DNA of 64,000 nt from a bacterium (GTDB taxonomy: Bacteria; Pseudomonadota; Alphaproteobacteria; Caulobacterales; Hyphomonadaceae): NCBI GenBank assembly GCA_016125045.1, contig WGML01000005.1, positions 1-64,000 of the forward strand, in the 5' to 3' direction. This document shows, one piece after another, positions 42,647-52,078 of the stretch. A program made the position numbers and the translations under genes. How positions within the stretch are numbered: position 1 is the first letter of the stretch; every line of letters begins with the position of its first letter. The notes under the pieces were generated by a model. It saw nothing but the letters and a program-made list of their open reading frames with translations. It had not been told where the DNA came from and ran no database searches.

Positions 42647-44311
42647 ATGATCTATGACGTCATGCTCGTCGGAAGCTTCGTCGGCTTCATCGCGGCCTGG
42701 GTCTGGCGACGGCACAGCATCCGGGAACAGGCGCTGTGGCTGCTTGCGTTCGCGGTGCTGATCACCGCGTTCATCGGTTTCCTCGAAGGCCGCTGGCAAG
42801 CGGTTCCCGCCGGCGGGGTCGGCGCGGTGCTGCTGGCGATCCTCGCGATCAAGCGGTCGCGGGGTCCTGCGCCGAAGGCGGGGCTCGCCTGGGCGTCTGG
42901 CGCCGGGATCGCGCTTCTGTCGCTCGCGTCGCTGATCCCGATCTATCTGTTCCCGCTGTTCAACCTGCCAGAGCCGACGGGCCAGCATCCGGTCGGCGTG
43001 CGCGATTTCGACCTTGTTGATGAAAGCCGCACCATGGAAGCGGCGACGGGCCAACCGGAGGGTGGAGGGGAGCGGCAAGCGCGAAAGCTGTTCGTGCGCG
43101 TCTGGTATCCCGCGGCGTTCATCGAGGACGCCGAGGTGCGCCCCTATGCGACCCGCGACGAAGTGGCGGCGGTGTTCGAACCGCTCGCGACGGCGTTCCG
43201 GCTGCCGCCCTTTTTCTTTTCGCACCTGACGCAGGTCGGGACCCATTCGCATGTCGATGCGCCGGCGCTCAGCGCCACCGGGGGCCGGTTGCCGGTGGTG
43301 TTCTTCAGCCACGGATACGGATCCTATGGATCGCAGAACTGGGTTCTGATGGAGGAGCTGGCGAGCCACGGCTATGTCGTGTTCGCGGTCACCCATACCG
43401 GCGACTCGGCGGGCGTGCTCTTCGCGGACGGGAGCACCGCGCGCGCCAAGCCGCCCGAACAGCCCGGCGACGGCGGCGTGGCGCTGCCTCCGGGGCTTCG
43501 CAAGCTGATCTTCGGGGTCTCAGGTGATGAGCGTTTCGCCGGCGTCGTCGAGACCGCCGCGGCCGACGACCCTCCATCGCTCCAGATCAAGCGGAGCGCG
43601 CCGATATGGACGGCGGACCGGCAATTCATCAAGGCGACCCTGTCGAACGGACAGGGGCCTGCCAGCATCGCGGACATTGTCGCCGCGGCGGACTTTTCAC
43701 GGGTCGCGCACATGGGCATGTCGTTTGGCGGATCGACCTCCGGGGCGGTGTGTCTTGCGGACCCTGCCTGCGTCGCGGCGGTCAATCTCGACGGCGGGGA
43801 CTATCACTACACGACGCTCGGCCGGACGCTCCCGGCGCCGTTCCTGATGATGCATGCGGACTGGCGAACCATGGGCGCGCAGATCGGCGTGGACGACCCG
43901 GTGGACCCGAACCGGGCGTTCAATGATTTCTCGTATGAAGCGTTCGCCGCCGCCGGGACCAATCCAGGTGTCTATCGGATGCGGATCAACGGCGTCGCCC
44001 ATCTCGGACTCTCCGACATGGGCCTGATGCTGCGCCAGCCCGTGCGCGGCCTGCTCGCCGGACCGCGCGACGGGGCCGAAGTGGTGTGGGTGATCAACCG
44101 GTTCACCCTGGGCTTCCTCGACAAGCACATGCGCGGCATGGGCAACAGCTTCCCGGACGAGACGTTCGCCGCCTTTCCGGAGGCGACGACGCCGCACGAC
44201 GCGTCCTGGGTGCGGGACTGGTTTCTCGCCAAGTCGCCCGACGAGCAGGCGCGCATCACGGCGGAGGCCGATCGGATCGCGGGGCGCTCCCCCGCCGCGG
44301 AGACGCCCTGA
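42647..44311 (+). CDS. Membrane-anchored alpha/beta hydrolase (PAF-acetylhydrolase/dienelactone-hydrolase-like)
   Basis: 554 residues. Three to four hydrophobic segments occupy about the first 110 residues, then a large alpha/beta-hydrolase domain begins at PVGVRDFDLVDESR. VVFFSHGYGSYGSQNW gives the oxyanion region, the nucleophile is S359 in GMSFGGSTSG, and a likely histidine sits in GVAHLGLSD. The arrangement resembles platelet-activating-factor acetylhydrolase type II. The natural ester or lactone is unknown. A GTG at 42635 is an alternative start. It is divergent from a TetR regulator that may control it. Confidence 0.8.
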   Translation: MIYDVMLVGSFVGFIAAWVWRRHSIREQALWLLAFAVLITAFIGFLEGRWQAVPAGGVGAVLLAILAIKRSRGPAPKAGLAWASGAGIALLSLASLIPIYLFPLFNLPEPTGQHPVGVRDFDLVDESRTMEAATGQPEGGGERQARKLFVRVWYPAAFIEDAEVRPYATRDEVAAVFEPLATAFRLPPFFFSHLTQVGTHSHVDAPALSATGGRLPVVFFSHGYGSYGSQNWVLMEELASHGYVVFAVTHTGDSAGVLFADGSTARAKPPEQPGDGGVALPPGLRKLIFGVSGDERFAGVVETAAADDPPSLQIKRSAPIWTADRQFIKATLSNGQGPASIADIVAAADFSRVAHMGMSFGGSTSGAVCLADPACVAAVNLDGGDYHYTTLGRTLPAPFLMMHADWRTMGAQIGVDDPVDPNRAFNDFSYEAFAAAGTNPGVYRMRINGVAHLGLSDMGLMLRQPVRGLLAGPRDGAEVVWVINRFTLGFLDKHMRGMGNSFPDETFAAFPEATTPHDASWVRDWFLAKSPDEQARITAEADRIAGRSPAAETP

Positions 44312-44328
44312 CGCGCTGGGCGGCGCGA

Positions 44329-44730
44329 TCAGTCCTCGACGCCCGTCGTGTTCGCGCGCAACCAGGCGGCGAAATCCGCCTCCGACAGGTCGCCCGCGGC
44401 GAGCGCGATCTTGTTGAGGGTCGCCTCGACCTCACTCGCCTGCAACGAGACGCGATTGATCTCGAGAAAGACGGCCGCGGCAAGGAAGCCCGTTCGCTTG
44501 TTGCCGTCGATGAAGGGATGATTTCTCACAATCGCGGCCGCGTAGAGGGCGGCAAGGTCAAAAATATCCGCCGCGCCATAGGCGAACAGGTTCTGGGGAC
44601 GAGCAAGCGCGCTCTCCAGCAACGCCGCTTCCCGCAAACCGCCGGCTCCGCCGTGCTCGGCGAGGGTCGCATCGTGAAGGATCAGGACCGCTTCGCGGCG
44701 CAGCCACCTCGGCGCCGCGCCTCGCGTCAT
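44329..44730 (-). CDS. doc: Death-on-curing (Doc) family toxin, Fic fold
   Basis: 133 residues. The Fic motif HPFIDGNKRT at 71-80 is complete, in the form used by Doc, which phosphorylates EF-Tu and stops translation rather than AMPylating targets. The N-terminal helix carries ALLESALARPQNLFAYG, the usual Doc block. The start overlaps the upstream antitoxin gene by four bases (ATGA), the classic coupling of a type II toxin-antitoxin operon. The antitoxin is of AbrB/MazE type and not the Phd type of phage P1. Confidence 0.93.
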   Translation of the reverse strand: MTRGAAPRWLRREAVLILHDATLAEHGGAGGLREAALLESALARPQNLFAYGAADIFDLAALYAAAIVRNHPFIDGNKRTGFLAAAVFLEINRVSLQASEVEATLNKIALAAGDLSEADFAAWLRANTTGVED

Positions 44731-44951
44731 TTTGCGAGTTCGCGAAGCGTGTTGCGATATCTGCGGGCAAGCTTGCGACCCGCCTCGACCTGTTCGGAGA
44801 CGGCGGCGTCATAGACGTCGAGCCGGAACCCGTCCGGCGTCTCGCTCAGGATCAGGGTGTCGCCCTGGCCGATGCGGTGACGGCTCAGCGCATCGGCGGG
44901 CAGGACCACACCAAGGGAATTGCCGATTCGTCGGATCTTGAGATGGGTCAA
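44727..44951 (-). CDS. AbrB/MazE-type antitoxin
   Basis: 74 residues. HLKIRRIGNSLGVVLPADALSRHRIGQGDTLILSE is a full swapped-hairpin AbrB/SpoVT DNA-binding domain. The last 25 residues (EQVEAGRKLARRYRNTLREL) form a charged helix that likely wraps the toxin. The start is TTG 44951, with GGGAG seven bases upstream. It should neutralise Doc and autorepress through the operator 20-45 bp upstream. Confidence 0.9.
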   Translation of the reverse strand: MTHLKIRRIGNSLGVVLPADALSRHRIGQGDTLILSETPDGFRLDVYDAAVSEQVEAGRKLARRYRNTLRELAK

Positions 44952-44970
44952 GCCCCTGCTCCCGTCATGT

Positions 44971-44996
44971 CACGCGTTATCACACGCGTTATAACG
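44971..44996 (-). promoter_or_regulatory. Candidate operator of the toxin-antitoxin operon
   Basis: CACGCGTTAT occurs twice in direct repeat, at 44971-44980 and 44983-44992, a 12-bp period. The second overlaps CGTTATAACG (44987-44996), a perfect 10-bp palindrome. The block lies 20-45 bp upstream of the antitoxin start, where an AbrB-type dimer would bind for autoregulation; it may also contain the -10 element. Confidence 0.65.
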
Positions 44997-45039
44997 TGCC
45001 ATGGGCGGCGCGGGAAGGCGCAGACAGGCTGCGGCGAAG

Positions 45040-45216
45040 CTATTCGCCCTCGCCGCCGGCGCTCCAGCCCTGTTCGGCAAGGCTGTCATACATGCCGCTG
45101 GCGGACTCGCCCCAATAGGTCATCGCGCCGATCAGGCCCAGCGTGATGAGCGCGGCGATCATGGTGTATTCGATCGCTGTTCCGCCGCGGCGGTCCCTGA
45201 CGAATCGTCTGAACAT
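45040..45216 (-). CDS. Flp/Fap-type pilin
   Basis: 58 residues. FVRDRRGGTAIEYTMIAALITLGLIG is the type IVb Flp pilin pattern, with a short basic leader cleaved by a TadV-like prepilin peptidase before or after the glycine pair, then the Glu and Tyr (EY) of the mature N-terminus and a hydrophobic helix. AAGGAGAGA lies three to five bases before the ATG at 45216. No other tad/cpa pilus gene is in the window, so it is an isolated pilin gene here. Confidence 0.88.
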   Translation of the reverse strand: MFRRFVRDRRGGTAIEYTMIAALITLGLIGAMTYWGESASGMYDSLAEQGWSAGGEGE

Positions 45217-45227
45217 GGGTCTCTCCT

Positions 45228-45659
45228 TCACCAGCCGAGCTCCGACCAGGCGATGAATCGTTCGATGAGCGGCATATCGGCCGGGGGGACGGCGAAGCTG
45301 CGAAGATCGGCGGGGGCGGCCCAGGCGAGCGCCTGCCCTTCCCGCGCCTCCGGATCGCCCCGCCAGGACCGGCACATGTAAAGCGGCATGAGGAGGTGGA
45401 AGCGGTCATAGCTGTGCGAGGCGAAGGCGAAGGCCGAGAGGTCGGCTTCATCCACCTCGATCGCCAGTTCCTCGCGGAGTTCACGCACGAGGCCGGCTTC
45501 CGGACTCTCGCCCGGCTCCAGCTTTCCGCCGGGAAACTCCCACAGGCCCGCCATCGACTTCCCTTCCGGCCGCCGGGCGAGAAGCAGACTGCCGTCGCTA
45601 CGAACCAGCGCCGCCGCGACGACGATCAGAACCGATCGCCCTGTCATGACAAGTGCCAT
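45228..45659 (-). CDS. mutT: 8-oxo-dGTP diphosphatase, NUDIX hydrolase
   Basis: 143 residues. The NUDIX box GGKLEPGESPEAGLVRELREELAIEV is complete, preceded by GLWEFP, as in MutT. It hydrolyses 8-oxo-dGTP and thereby prevents A:T to C:G transversions. The gene follows argJ on the same strand 31 bp downstream, an order common in alphaproteobacteria, and ends 11 bp before the Flp pilin gene. No clear ribosome site is seen at ATG 45659 or at ATG 45647. Confidence 0.93.
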   Translation of the reverse strand: MALVMTGRSVLIVVAAALVRSDGSLLLARRPEGKSMAGLWEFPGGKLEPGESPEAGLVRELREELAIEVDEADLSAFAFASHSYDRFHLLMPLYMCRSWRGDPEAREGQALAWAAPADLRSFAVPPADMPLIERFIAWSELGW

Positions 45660-45690
45660 AACGGGGTGTGGATGGCGTTCATCCGGAGGG

Positions 45691-46929
45691 TCAACTTCGG
45701 TAGGCGCCGTTAATCCTCACATAACCGTCCGTGAGGTCGCAGGTCCACATGCGGGCGCGTCCGTCGCCGAGGCCGAGATCGACCTCCACCTCGATGGCTG
45801 GTCCGGAGACGGCGGCCGTGGCGGCGCTTTCCGAATAATCCGGGGCGCGCGCGCCGTGACTTGCGAGCAGGACGCCGCCGACGCGGATGGCGATGCGGTC
45901 GCGATCGACGGGGGCGCCGGACTTGCCGATCGCCATGACGATGCGGCCCCAGTTGGCGTCACCCGCGGCCATGGCTGTCTTGAACAGCGGCGAGTTGGCG
46001 ATCGAGGCGGCGACGATGCGGGCCGCGGCGTCGTCCGTCGCGCCGGTGACGGTGATGGTGATGAGTTTGGTTGCGCCCTCCCCGTCGCGGACGATCTGGA
46101 GCGCGAGGTCCTGAAACACGCCGTGCAGCGCATCGCGGAACCCGGCGAGGCGGGGGTCGTCCGGTTCATCGATCTTCGCGCCGCCGGTCGCAAACAGCAT
46201 CAGCGTGTCGGAGGTGGAAGTGTCGCCGTCGACCGTGATGCTGTTGAAGGTGAGATCAACGAAGCGGCTGAGCAGCGCCTGCACCGCGTGCGGACCGAGG
46301 GGCGCGTCGGTGAAGACATAGTTGAGCGTGGTCGCCATGTTGGGCGCAATCATGCCGGAGCCTTTGGCGATGCCGACGATGGCGACGCGCCGCCCCTCGA
46401 TGTCGCACACCGCGCCGGACGCCTTGGGGAAGGTGTCGGTGGTCATGATGGCGCGGGCCGCCGCCTCCCAGTCGGCGGGCCCAAGACCGCTCCACGCCGC
46501 GCGGACGCCGTCGGCGACAAGGGAAGCGGGAAGCGGCTCGCCGATGACGCCCGTCGCGCCGACATAGACCTCGTCCAGGCTGCAGGACGCGAGCGCCGCG
46601 GCGGCGGCGATGGTCGCGTCGTTCTTGGCGACGCCGGCGGCCCCGGTGAAGGCGTTCGAATTGCCGGCGTTGACAACCAGCACCCCCGCGCGCCCGCCAC
46701 TGCGTTTCAGGGCGGCGCGGCACCAGTCGACATCGGCCGAGCGCGTCGCGGAGGTGGTGAAGGCGCCGCCCACCGCCGCGCCGTCAGGAAACCGCGCGAT
46801 CAGGAGATCGTCGCGCGCCCGGCCGCGATAGAGGCCAAGCCCGGCCGTCGCGAGCCGCACCCCGGCGACCTCGGGGAGGGACGGAAAGGCGTCGGGCGCA
46901 AGCGGCGACCGCGTCAGGGCCATTGCCAT
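45691..46929 (-). CDS. argJ: Bifunctional ornithine acetyltransferase / N-acetylglutamate synthase
   Basis: 412 residues. GAVCDIEGRRVAIVGIAKGSGMIAPNMATTLNYVFTDA contains the self-cleavage and catalytic threonine in MATTL. The protein splits into alpha and beta chains there. It recycles the acetyl group from acetylornithine to glutamate and may also start the arginine pathway. Start MAMALTRSP at 46929. Gene order PpiC lipoprotein-argJ-mutT is common in alphaproteobacteria. Confidence 0.96.
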   Translation of the reverse strand: MAMALTRSPLAPDAFPSLPEVAGVRLATAGLGLYRGRARDDLLIARFPDGAAVGGAFTTSATRSADVDWCRAALKRSGGRAGVLVVNAGNSNAFTGAAGVAKNDATIAAAAALASCSLDEVYVGATGVIGEPLPASLVADGVRAAWSGLGPADWEAAARAIMTTDTFPKASGAVCDIEGRRVAIVGIAKGSGMIAPNMATTLNYVFTDAPLGPHAVQALLSRFVDLTFNSITVDGDTSTSDTLMLFATGGAKIDEPDDPRLAGFRDALHGVFQDLALQIVRDGEGATKLITITVTGATDDAAARIVAASIANSPLFKTAMAAGDANWGRIVMAIGKSGAPVDRDRIAIRVGGVLLASHGARAPDYSESAATAAVSGPAIEVEVDLGLGDGRARMWTCDLTDGYVRINGAYRS

Positions 46930-46941
46930 GGATCGTCCCTT

Positions 46942-47985
46942 TCAGTCCGGCGAGACCGGCGCGCGGCTTTCATCCGCTCCGGACGGCGCGGGCTGCGGAA
47001 GGACGTCCCCCGGCGCGCGGGCGTCGATCTGGGCGGGAAGCTGCGTCGGCGGCGGCGCGTCGGCGAGCGGGTCCGCCTCGCCCGGCTTGATGACCGGCGC
47101 AAGCTCGAAGGGATCAACGTCGAGCGGCGCATTCACGGGACCGCCGGTCCGGCGGATCGAGGCGGTCTTGCGGAGCTCCTTCAGGGTTTTCTCGATTTCG
47201 AGATAGGAGAGATGTTCAAGGATCGGCCCGCGCAGCTCGTCTAGCGAGGGCGGCTCTTCCTGGCGGCGGTCGACGACCTTCACGATATGCCAGCCCTGCG
47301 CGGTCTGGAACGGCTTCGACACGCCGCCGACCGGCGTGGTCTCGATCACCCGTTTCAACTCGGGCGGGGCCTCGCTCGAAGTGAAATAGCCCAGATCGCC
47401 GCCTTCAAGACGGGTCGCCTCGTCGATCGACTTTTCCGAGGCGAGAACGGCGAAGTCCGCACCGGCGGCGAGCTGTTTTGCGACCTCGTCGATCTCGTCG
47501 CGGGTGGCGGTGACGATATGCCGGAGTTCGGCCTCCTCGCCGAGTTCGAAGAAGGCGATCTGCGTTTCATACATCTTGCGGATGGCGGCTTCGTCGACCC
47601 GCTGCGCCACCAGGGTCTCGATCAGGATGTTGCCGAGGATGCGCTCGCGGGCGGCGTTCAACCGGTGGCGGGAGGCCGGGTCGTCCTCGAGCCCCCGGGC
47701 CTCGGCCTCGTCGGCGAGCAGCGCCTGGTCGATGAGCTGATCGAGGATCGAGTGAAATTCGCCGCTTTCAGGCTCGAGCGCCTCGCCGGACTTCACGACG
47801 CCCTGGGCCTCGGCCTCGAGTTGAACATCGCTGACGAAAATGTCCCGGCCGTTCACCGTCGCGGCGATGGCGGTGTCCACGACCGGCGTCGTCACCGCGG
47901 GAAGTTCGCCCTGATCGCATCCGGCGACCACAACCAGGCTGAGGAGAGCCGCCGAGACGTTGAGCACCCGGGCGCCGATGCGCAT
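46942..47985 (-). CDS. PpiC-type peptidyl-prolyl isomerase lipoprotein
   Basis: 347 residues. A type II signal with lipobox VAGC (Cys23) precedes an N-terminal SurA-like helical part (residues about 40-140). A parvulin PpiC domain follows (ELRHIVTATRDEIDEVAKQLAAGADFAVLASEKS, then GGDLGYFTSSEAPPELKRVIE and PFQTAQGWHIVKVVDR). It should help periplasmic or outer-membrane protein folding from the inner leaflet. The C-terminal tail (60 residues) is Pro/Asp-rich. It is divergent from secA, another secretion gene. Confidence 0.88.
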   Translation of the reverse strand: MRIGARVLNVSAALLSLVVVAGCDQGELPAVTTPVVDTAIAATVNGRDIFVSDVQLEAEAQGVVKSGEALEPESGEFHSILDQLIDQALLADEAEARGLEDDPASRHRLNAARERILGNILIETLVAQRVDEAAIRKMYETQIAFFELGEEAELRHIVTATRDEIDEVAKQLAAGADFAVLASEKSIDEATRLEGGDLGYFTSSEAPPELKRVIETTPVGGVSKPFQTAQGWHIVKVVDRRQEEPPSLDELRGPILEHLSYLEIEKTLKELRKTASIRRTGGPVNAPLDVDPFELAPVIKPGEADPLADAPPPTQLPAQIDARAPGDVLPQPAPSGADESRAPVSPD

Positions 47986-48044
47986 GCGCTGTCACCTCAC
48001 TGCAATAGCACCCCTTGCTGCTGTGGCTTCCAGGGGCGTTTGGA

Positions 48045-48073
48045 TTGACACTCGAACAGGCGCTCCTTACGTC
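48045..48073 (+). promoter_or_regulatory. Candidate secA promoter
   Basis: TTGACA (48045-48050) and TACGTC (48068-48073) are 17 bp apart, in the gap between the PpiC lipoprotein gene and secA. The predicted transcript would have about 150 nt of leader. Confidence 0.55.
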
Positions 48074-48231
48074 TCGGGCATGCGCAAGTCGAGAAGGATT
48101 GTCGGCTTGTCGCGCCTGGCTGGCCCGGACGGTTCGACCCAGGATAGCGGCTGATCGCGGAGTGCGCCATGGTGGGAATGGTGCTGCGGTCCGATGAATC
48201 ATGGCGAGTGAACAATGACGGGTGAACGTTG

Positions 48232-50982
48232 ATGCTAGGGATCGCCCGGAAGCTGTTTGGGTCTGCAAACGAGCGTCAGCTCCGCCAGTTCCGCTCGCTG
48301 GTGCAGCGGATAAATGCGATCGAACCGGTCACCGAGGCGTTGTCCGACGACGCATTGAAACAGCGCACGAGCGAGTTCCGCCAGCAGATCGCCAACGGCG
48401 CGACGCTGACCGACATCCTCCCCGAGGCGTTTGCCGTCGTGCGCGAGGGCGCCAAACGCTCGATCGGCCTGCGGCATTTCGATGTGCAGCTCGTCGGCGG
48501 GATGCTGCTGCATTCGGGCGGCATCGCCGAGATGCGCACCGGCGAGGGCAAGACGCTGGTTGCAACCGCGCCGGTCTATCTCAACGCGCTGGAAGGCCGC
48601 GGCGTGCACGTCATCACGGTCAACGACTACCTGGCGAGCCGCGACGCCGAATGGATGGGACGCGTCTATCGCTTCCTCGGGCTTTCGGTCGGCAAGATCG
48701 TTCACGGGCTCGACGACAACCAGCGCCGCGCGGCCTACGCCTGCGATGTCACCTACGGCACGAACAATGAGTTCGGCTTCGACTATCTGCGTGACAACAT
48801 GAAGTATTCGCTCGCCGACATGGTGCAGCGCGGGCACCGCTACGCGATTGTCGACGAGGTGGACTCGATCCTGATCGACGAGAGCCGCACGCCGCTGATC
48901 ATTTCCGGCCCGACGGACGACCGCTCGGAACTCTATCAGGCGATCGACGCGCTGATGCCGGACCTCGGGCCCGAGGACTTCTCGCTCGATGAAAAGCAGC
49001 GCTCGGTGGTGTACACCGAAGAGGGCAATGAGAAGATCGAGGAATTGCTGACCCGTGCGGGCATTCTGCAGGGCTCGCTCTACGAGCCGGCGAATGTCAC
49101 GATCGTCCACCACTGCAACCAGGGCCTGCGCGCCCACAAGCTGTTCCATCGCGACAAGGACTACATCGTCAAGGGCGACGAGGTGGTGCTGATCGACGAG
49201 TTCACCGGCCGCATGATGCAGGGCCGCCGCCTGTCCGAGGGCCTGCACCAGGCGATCGAGGCGAAGGAGAAGGTCAAGATCCAGCCCGAGAACCAGACGC
49301 TGGCCTCGATCACCTTCCAGAACTATTTCCGGCTCTACGACAAGCTGTCGGGCATGACCGGCACGGCCTCGACCGAGGCTGCCGAATTCCAGGACATCTA
49401 CCGGCTGGAAGTTGCGGAAATTCCGACCAACAAGCCGGTGAAGCGGATCGACGAGGACGATGTCGTCTACCGGACCGCGAAGGAAAAATACAAGGCGATC
49501 ATCGCCGACATCCGCAGCTGCGTGGAGCGCCGCCAGCCGGTGCTCGTCGGCACGGTGTCGATCGAGAAGTCGGAACTCCTGTCGTCGATGCTGACGGCCG
49601 AGGGCATCCAGCACAAGGTGCTGAACGCGCGGCATCACGAACAGGAAGCGCAGATCGTCGCGCAGGCGGGCGTGCCCGCGGCCGTGACGGTGGCGACCAA
49701 CATGGCGGGCCGCGGAACGGACATCCAGCTCGGCGGCAATCTCGAGATGCGGATGGAGGTGGAGGGCGAGCAACTCGCGCAGAAGCTCGGACGGGCGCCG
49801 AGCGAGGCGGAACTCGCCGAATTGCGGGACACGATCCGCCGCGACATCGAGGTGAACCGCCAGGAGGCCCTTCAGGCGGGCGGGCTCTACGTACTCGGCA
49901 CGGAACGGCATGAAAGCCGCCGCATCGACAATCAGCTTCGTGGACGCACAGGCCGCCAGGGCGATCCGGGCCGGTCGAAGTTCTACATCTGCCTTGAGGA
50001 TGATCTGCTTCGCATCTTCGCGGCCGAGCGGCTCGACGGGATCATGCGCAGCCTCGGGATCAAGGAAGACGAGGCGATCACCCACAAATGGATGAACAAG
50101 GCGCTCGAAACCTCGCAGAAGCGGGTGGAGCAGCGCAATTTCGAGATCCGCAAGAACCTGCTGAAATACGACGACGTGATCAACGATCAGCGCAAGGCGG
50201 TGTTCGAGCAGCGCATCGAGTTCATGCGCGCGGCGCACGTCGCCGAGACGATCCGCGAGATGCGCCATCAGGTGATCGAGGACATGTGCAAGCGTCACAT
50301 GCCGGAAAAAGCCTATGCCGAACAGTGGGATGTGGTCGGGCTCGACGCCGAGGTGAAGGAGACGCTGGGGATCGCCGCGCCGGTCGACGACTGGGCGAAG
50401 GAGGAAGGCGTCGCCACCGCCGAAGTGCTGGAGCGGCTGACCAACGCCGCCGACGAGATCTACGCCCGCAAGACCGCCATGGCCGGCGAAGACCGCATGC
50501 GTCTGCTCGAAAAGCAGGTGCTGCTGCAGGAAGTGGACGTGCGCTGGCGCGAACACCTCAGCCAGCTTGACCAGTTGCGGTCGGTGATCCACCTGCGCGG
50601 CTATGCGCAGCGTGACCCGCTGAACGAGTTCAAGAGCGAGGCGTTCACGCTGTTCGAGACGCTGCTGACGGATCTGCGCCGGGCGGTGACGCGCCTTTTG
50701 ATGCGTATCCAGTTCGCGGCGGAACAGGCTCCGCCAAGCAACACCGGCGGTGGGCGGCAGCTCGCTGGAGCCGGCGCAGGCGCCGGAGTGGGGGCCCAAC
50801 CTGCTTCCCAGGCTGCGGCCCAGACTGTGGCCTCACGCGCGGGAGCGATCACCGGAACGGGCCCCGGCGCGACGCCCGATCCCTCCTGGGCGTCGACGCC
50901 GCGCAACTCGCCCTGCCCGTGCGGATCGGGCAAGCGCTACAAGAACTGCCACGGCGACGTGTCGGCGGCGGCGCGGGCCTAG
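48232..50982 (+). CDS. secA: Protein translocase motor SecA
   Basis: 916 residues. The ATPase has GEGKT at 104-108, [10 protein letters not shown] for Walker B, and the NBD2 motifs [14 protein letters not shown] and [12 protein letters not shown]. The preprotein-crosslinking and scaffold domains are complete. The C-terminal zinc motif [14 protein letters not shown] (C895 onward) binds SecB. It drives ATP-dependent export through SecYEG. The start ATG at 48232 follows a TTG. The region before the zinc motif is Gly/Ala-rich, the usual linker. Confidence 0.98.
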   Translation: MLGIARKLFGSANERQLRQFRSLVQRINAIEPVTEALSDDALKQRTSEFRQQIANGATLTDILPEAFAVVREGAKRSIGLRHFDVQLVGGMLLHSGGIAEMRTGEGKTLVATAPVYLNALEGRGVHVITVNDYLASRDAEWMGRVYRFLGLSVGKIVHGLDDNQRRAAYACDVTYGTNNEFGFDYLRDNMKYSLADMVQRGHRYAIVDEVDSILIDESRTPLIISGPTDDRSELYQAIDALMPDLGPEDFSLDEKQRSVVYTEEGNEKIEELLTRAGILQGSLYEPANVTIVHHCNQGLRAHKLFHRDKDYIVKGDEVVLIDEFTGRMMQGRRLSEGLHQAIEAKEKVKIQPENQTLASITFQNYFRLYDKLSGMTGTASTEAAEFQDIYRLEVAEIPTNKPVKRIDEDDVVYRTAKEKYKAIIADIRSCVERRQPVLVGTVSIEKSELLSSMLTAEGIQHKVLNARHHEQEAQIVAQAGVPAAVTVATNMAGRGTDIQLGGNLEMRMEVEGEQLAQKLGRAPSEAELAELRDTIRRDIEVNRQEALQAGGLYVLGTERHESRRIDNQLRGRTGRQGDPGRSKFYICLEDDLLRIFAAERLDGIMRSLGIKEDEAITHKWMNKALETSQKRVEQRNFEIRKNLLKYDDVINDQRKAVFEQRIEFMRAAHVAETIREMRHQVIEDMCKRHMPEKAYAEQWDVVGLDAEVKETLGIAAPVDDWAKEEGVATAEVLERLTNAADEIYARKTAMAGEDRMRLLEKQVLLQEVDVRWREHLSQLDQLRSVIHLRGYAQRDPLNEFKSEAFTLFETLLTDLRRAVTRLLMRIQFAAEQAPPSNTGGGRQLAGAGAGAGVGAQPASQAAAQTVASRAGAITGTGPGATPDPSWASTPRNSPCPCGSGKRYKNCHGDVSAAARA

Positions 50983-51016
50983 CGGCGAGGCGGACCCGAC
51001 GCGCGCCGGGCGGCTG

Positions 51017-51973
51017 CTACGCCAGCCCCTCGCGGCCGATCGCGTAGAAGCGTTCCTTGCGCTGCGTGCGCAACTCCTCCGGCGACAGTTTGACGAGCGG
51101 GACGAGCACGGTCTCGATCGCGTCGCCCAGCCTCGCGATGGCGGTCTTCGGGTCGCGGTGCGCCCCGCCCATGGGCTCGGGGACGACCAGATCGACGATG
51201 CGGAATTTCTCGAGGTCCTGCGCCGTGATCTTCATCGCCTCCGCCGTGTCCTTGGCGCGCTTGGAATCATGGAAGAGAATCGACGCCGCCCCCTCCGGCG
51301 AGATCACCGAATAGACCGCGTGTTCCAGCATCAGCACCTTGTTGCCGGATGCGAGCGCGACCGCGCCGCCCGATCCCCCCTCGCCGACAATCACCGAGAC
51401 CATGGGGGTGTCGAGCATCAGGCAGGCTTCGATCGAACGGGCGAGCGCCTCGGCCTGGCCGCGTTCCTCCCCGCCCTTGCCCGGAAAGGCGCCTGACGTA
51501 TCGACAAGGGCGATCACCGGCAGTCCGAACCGTCCGGCAAGCTCCATCAGGCGCACCGCCTTGCGATAGCCTTCCGGGCGCGCCATGCCGAAATTGTGCT
51601 TGATGCGGCCTTGCGTGTCGCGGCCCTTCTCGTGGCCGATGACGACGACCGGGCGCCCGCGAAAGCGCGCGAGCCCGCCGAGGATCGCATTGTCGTTCAT
51701 GTATTTGCGGTCGCCGGAGAGCTCCACGAACTCGTCGAACAGGCCGTCCACATAGTCCATGAAATGCGGCCGGTCGGGATGACGAGCGACCTGGGTTTTC
51801 TGCCAGGCGTTGAGGTGGGAGTAGATGTCTTTCAGCTGTTTGGCGGCCTTCTCGCGCAGGCGCGCCACATCGTCCTCGACGGCGGGTCCGCCGGCGGCCT
51901 GGAGCTCCGCGATCTTCAGTTCGAGCTCGGCGAGGGGCTTTTCAAAATCCAGATAGGTCGAGGGGGTCGCCAT
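51017..51973 (-). CDS. accA: Acetyl-CoA carboxylase carboxyltransferase, alpha subunit
   Basis: 318 residues. The crotonase-like domain is complete with FEKPLAELELKIAELQ, RNDNAILGGLARFRGRPVVVIGHEKGRDT-type residues, ALVDTSGAFPGKGGEERGQAEA and VIGEGGSGGAVALAS. It makes malonyl-CoA together with AccD, AccB and AccC, the first step of fatty acid synthesis. The partner genes are not in the window. The gene is convergent with secA. Confidence 0.96.
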   Translation of the reverse strand: MATPSTYLDFEKPLAELELKIAELQAAGGPAVEDDVARLREKAAKQLKDIYSHLNAWQKTQVARHPDRPHFMDYVDGLFDEFVELSGDRKYMNDNAILGGLARFRGRPVVVIGHEKGRDTQGRIKHNFGMARPEGYRKAVRLMELAGRFGLPVIALVDTSGAFPGKGGEERGQAEALARSIEACLMLDTPMVSVIVGEGGSGGAVALASGNKVLMLEHAVYSVISPEGAASILFHDSKRAKDTAEAMKITAQDLEKFRIVDLVVPEPMGGAHRDPKTAIARLGDAIETVLVPLVKLSPEELRTQRKERFYAIGREGLA

Positions 51974-52078
51974 TCAGATGCGCTGCTCCGTTCCGCCGAC
52001 ATCCATACAACACGCCGGGTTAGAGCGTCGCGCGTTTCGGGGCAAGCGCAAGCGGGGCTCGCCGCTTGGGCAAGCGCC

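Noticed and set aside
48235-50799. An 854-codon open frame antisense to secA
   Set aside because: High GC removes stops from the frame opposite a long codon-biased gene. The translation is rich in His, Arg and Asp without any domain, while the forward frame is a complete SecA.
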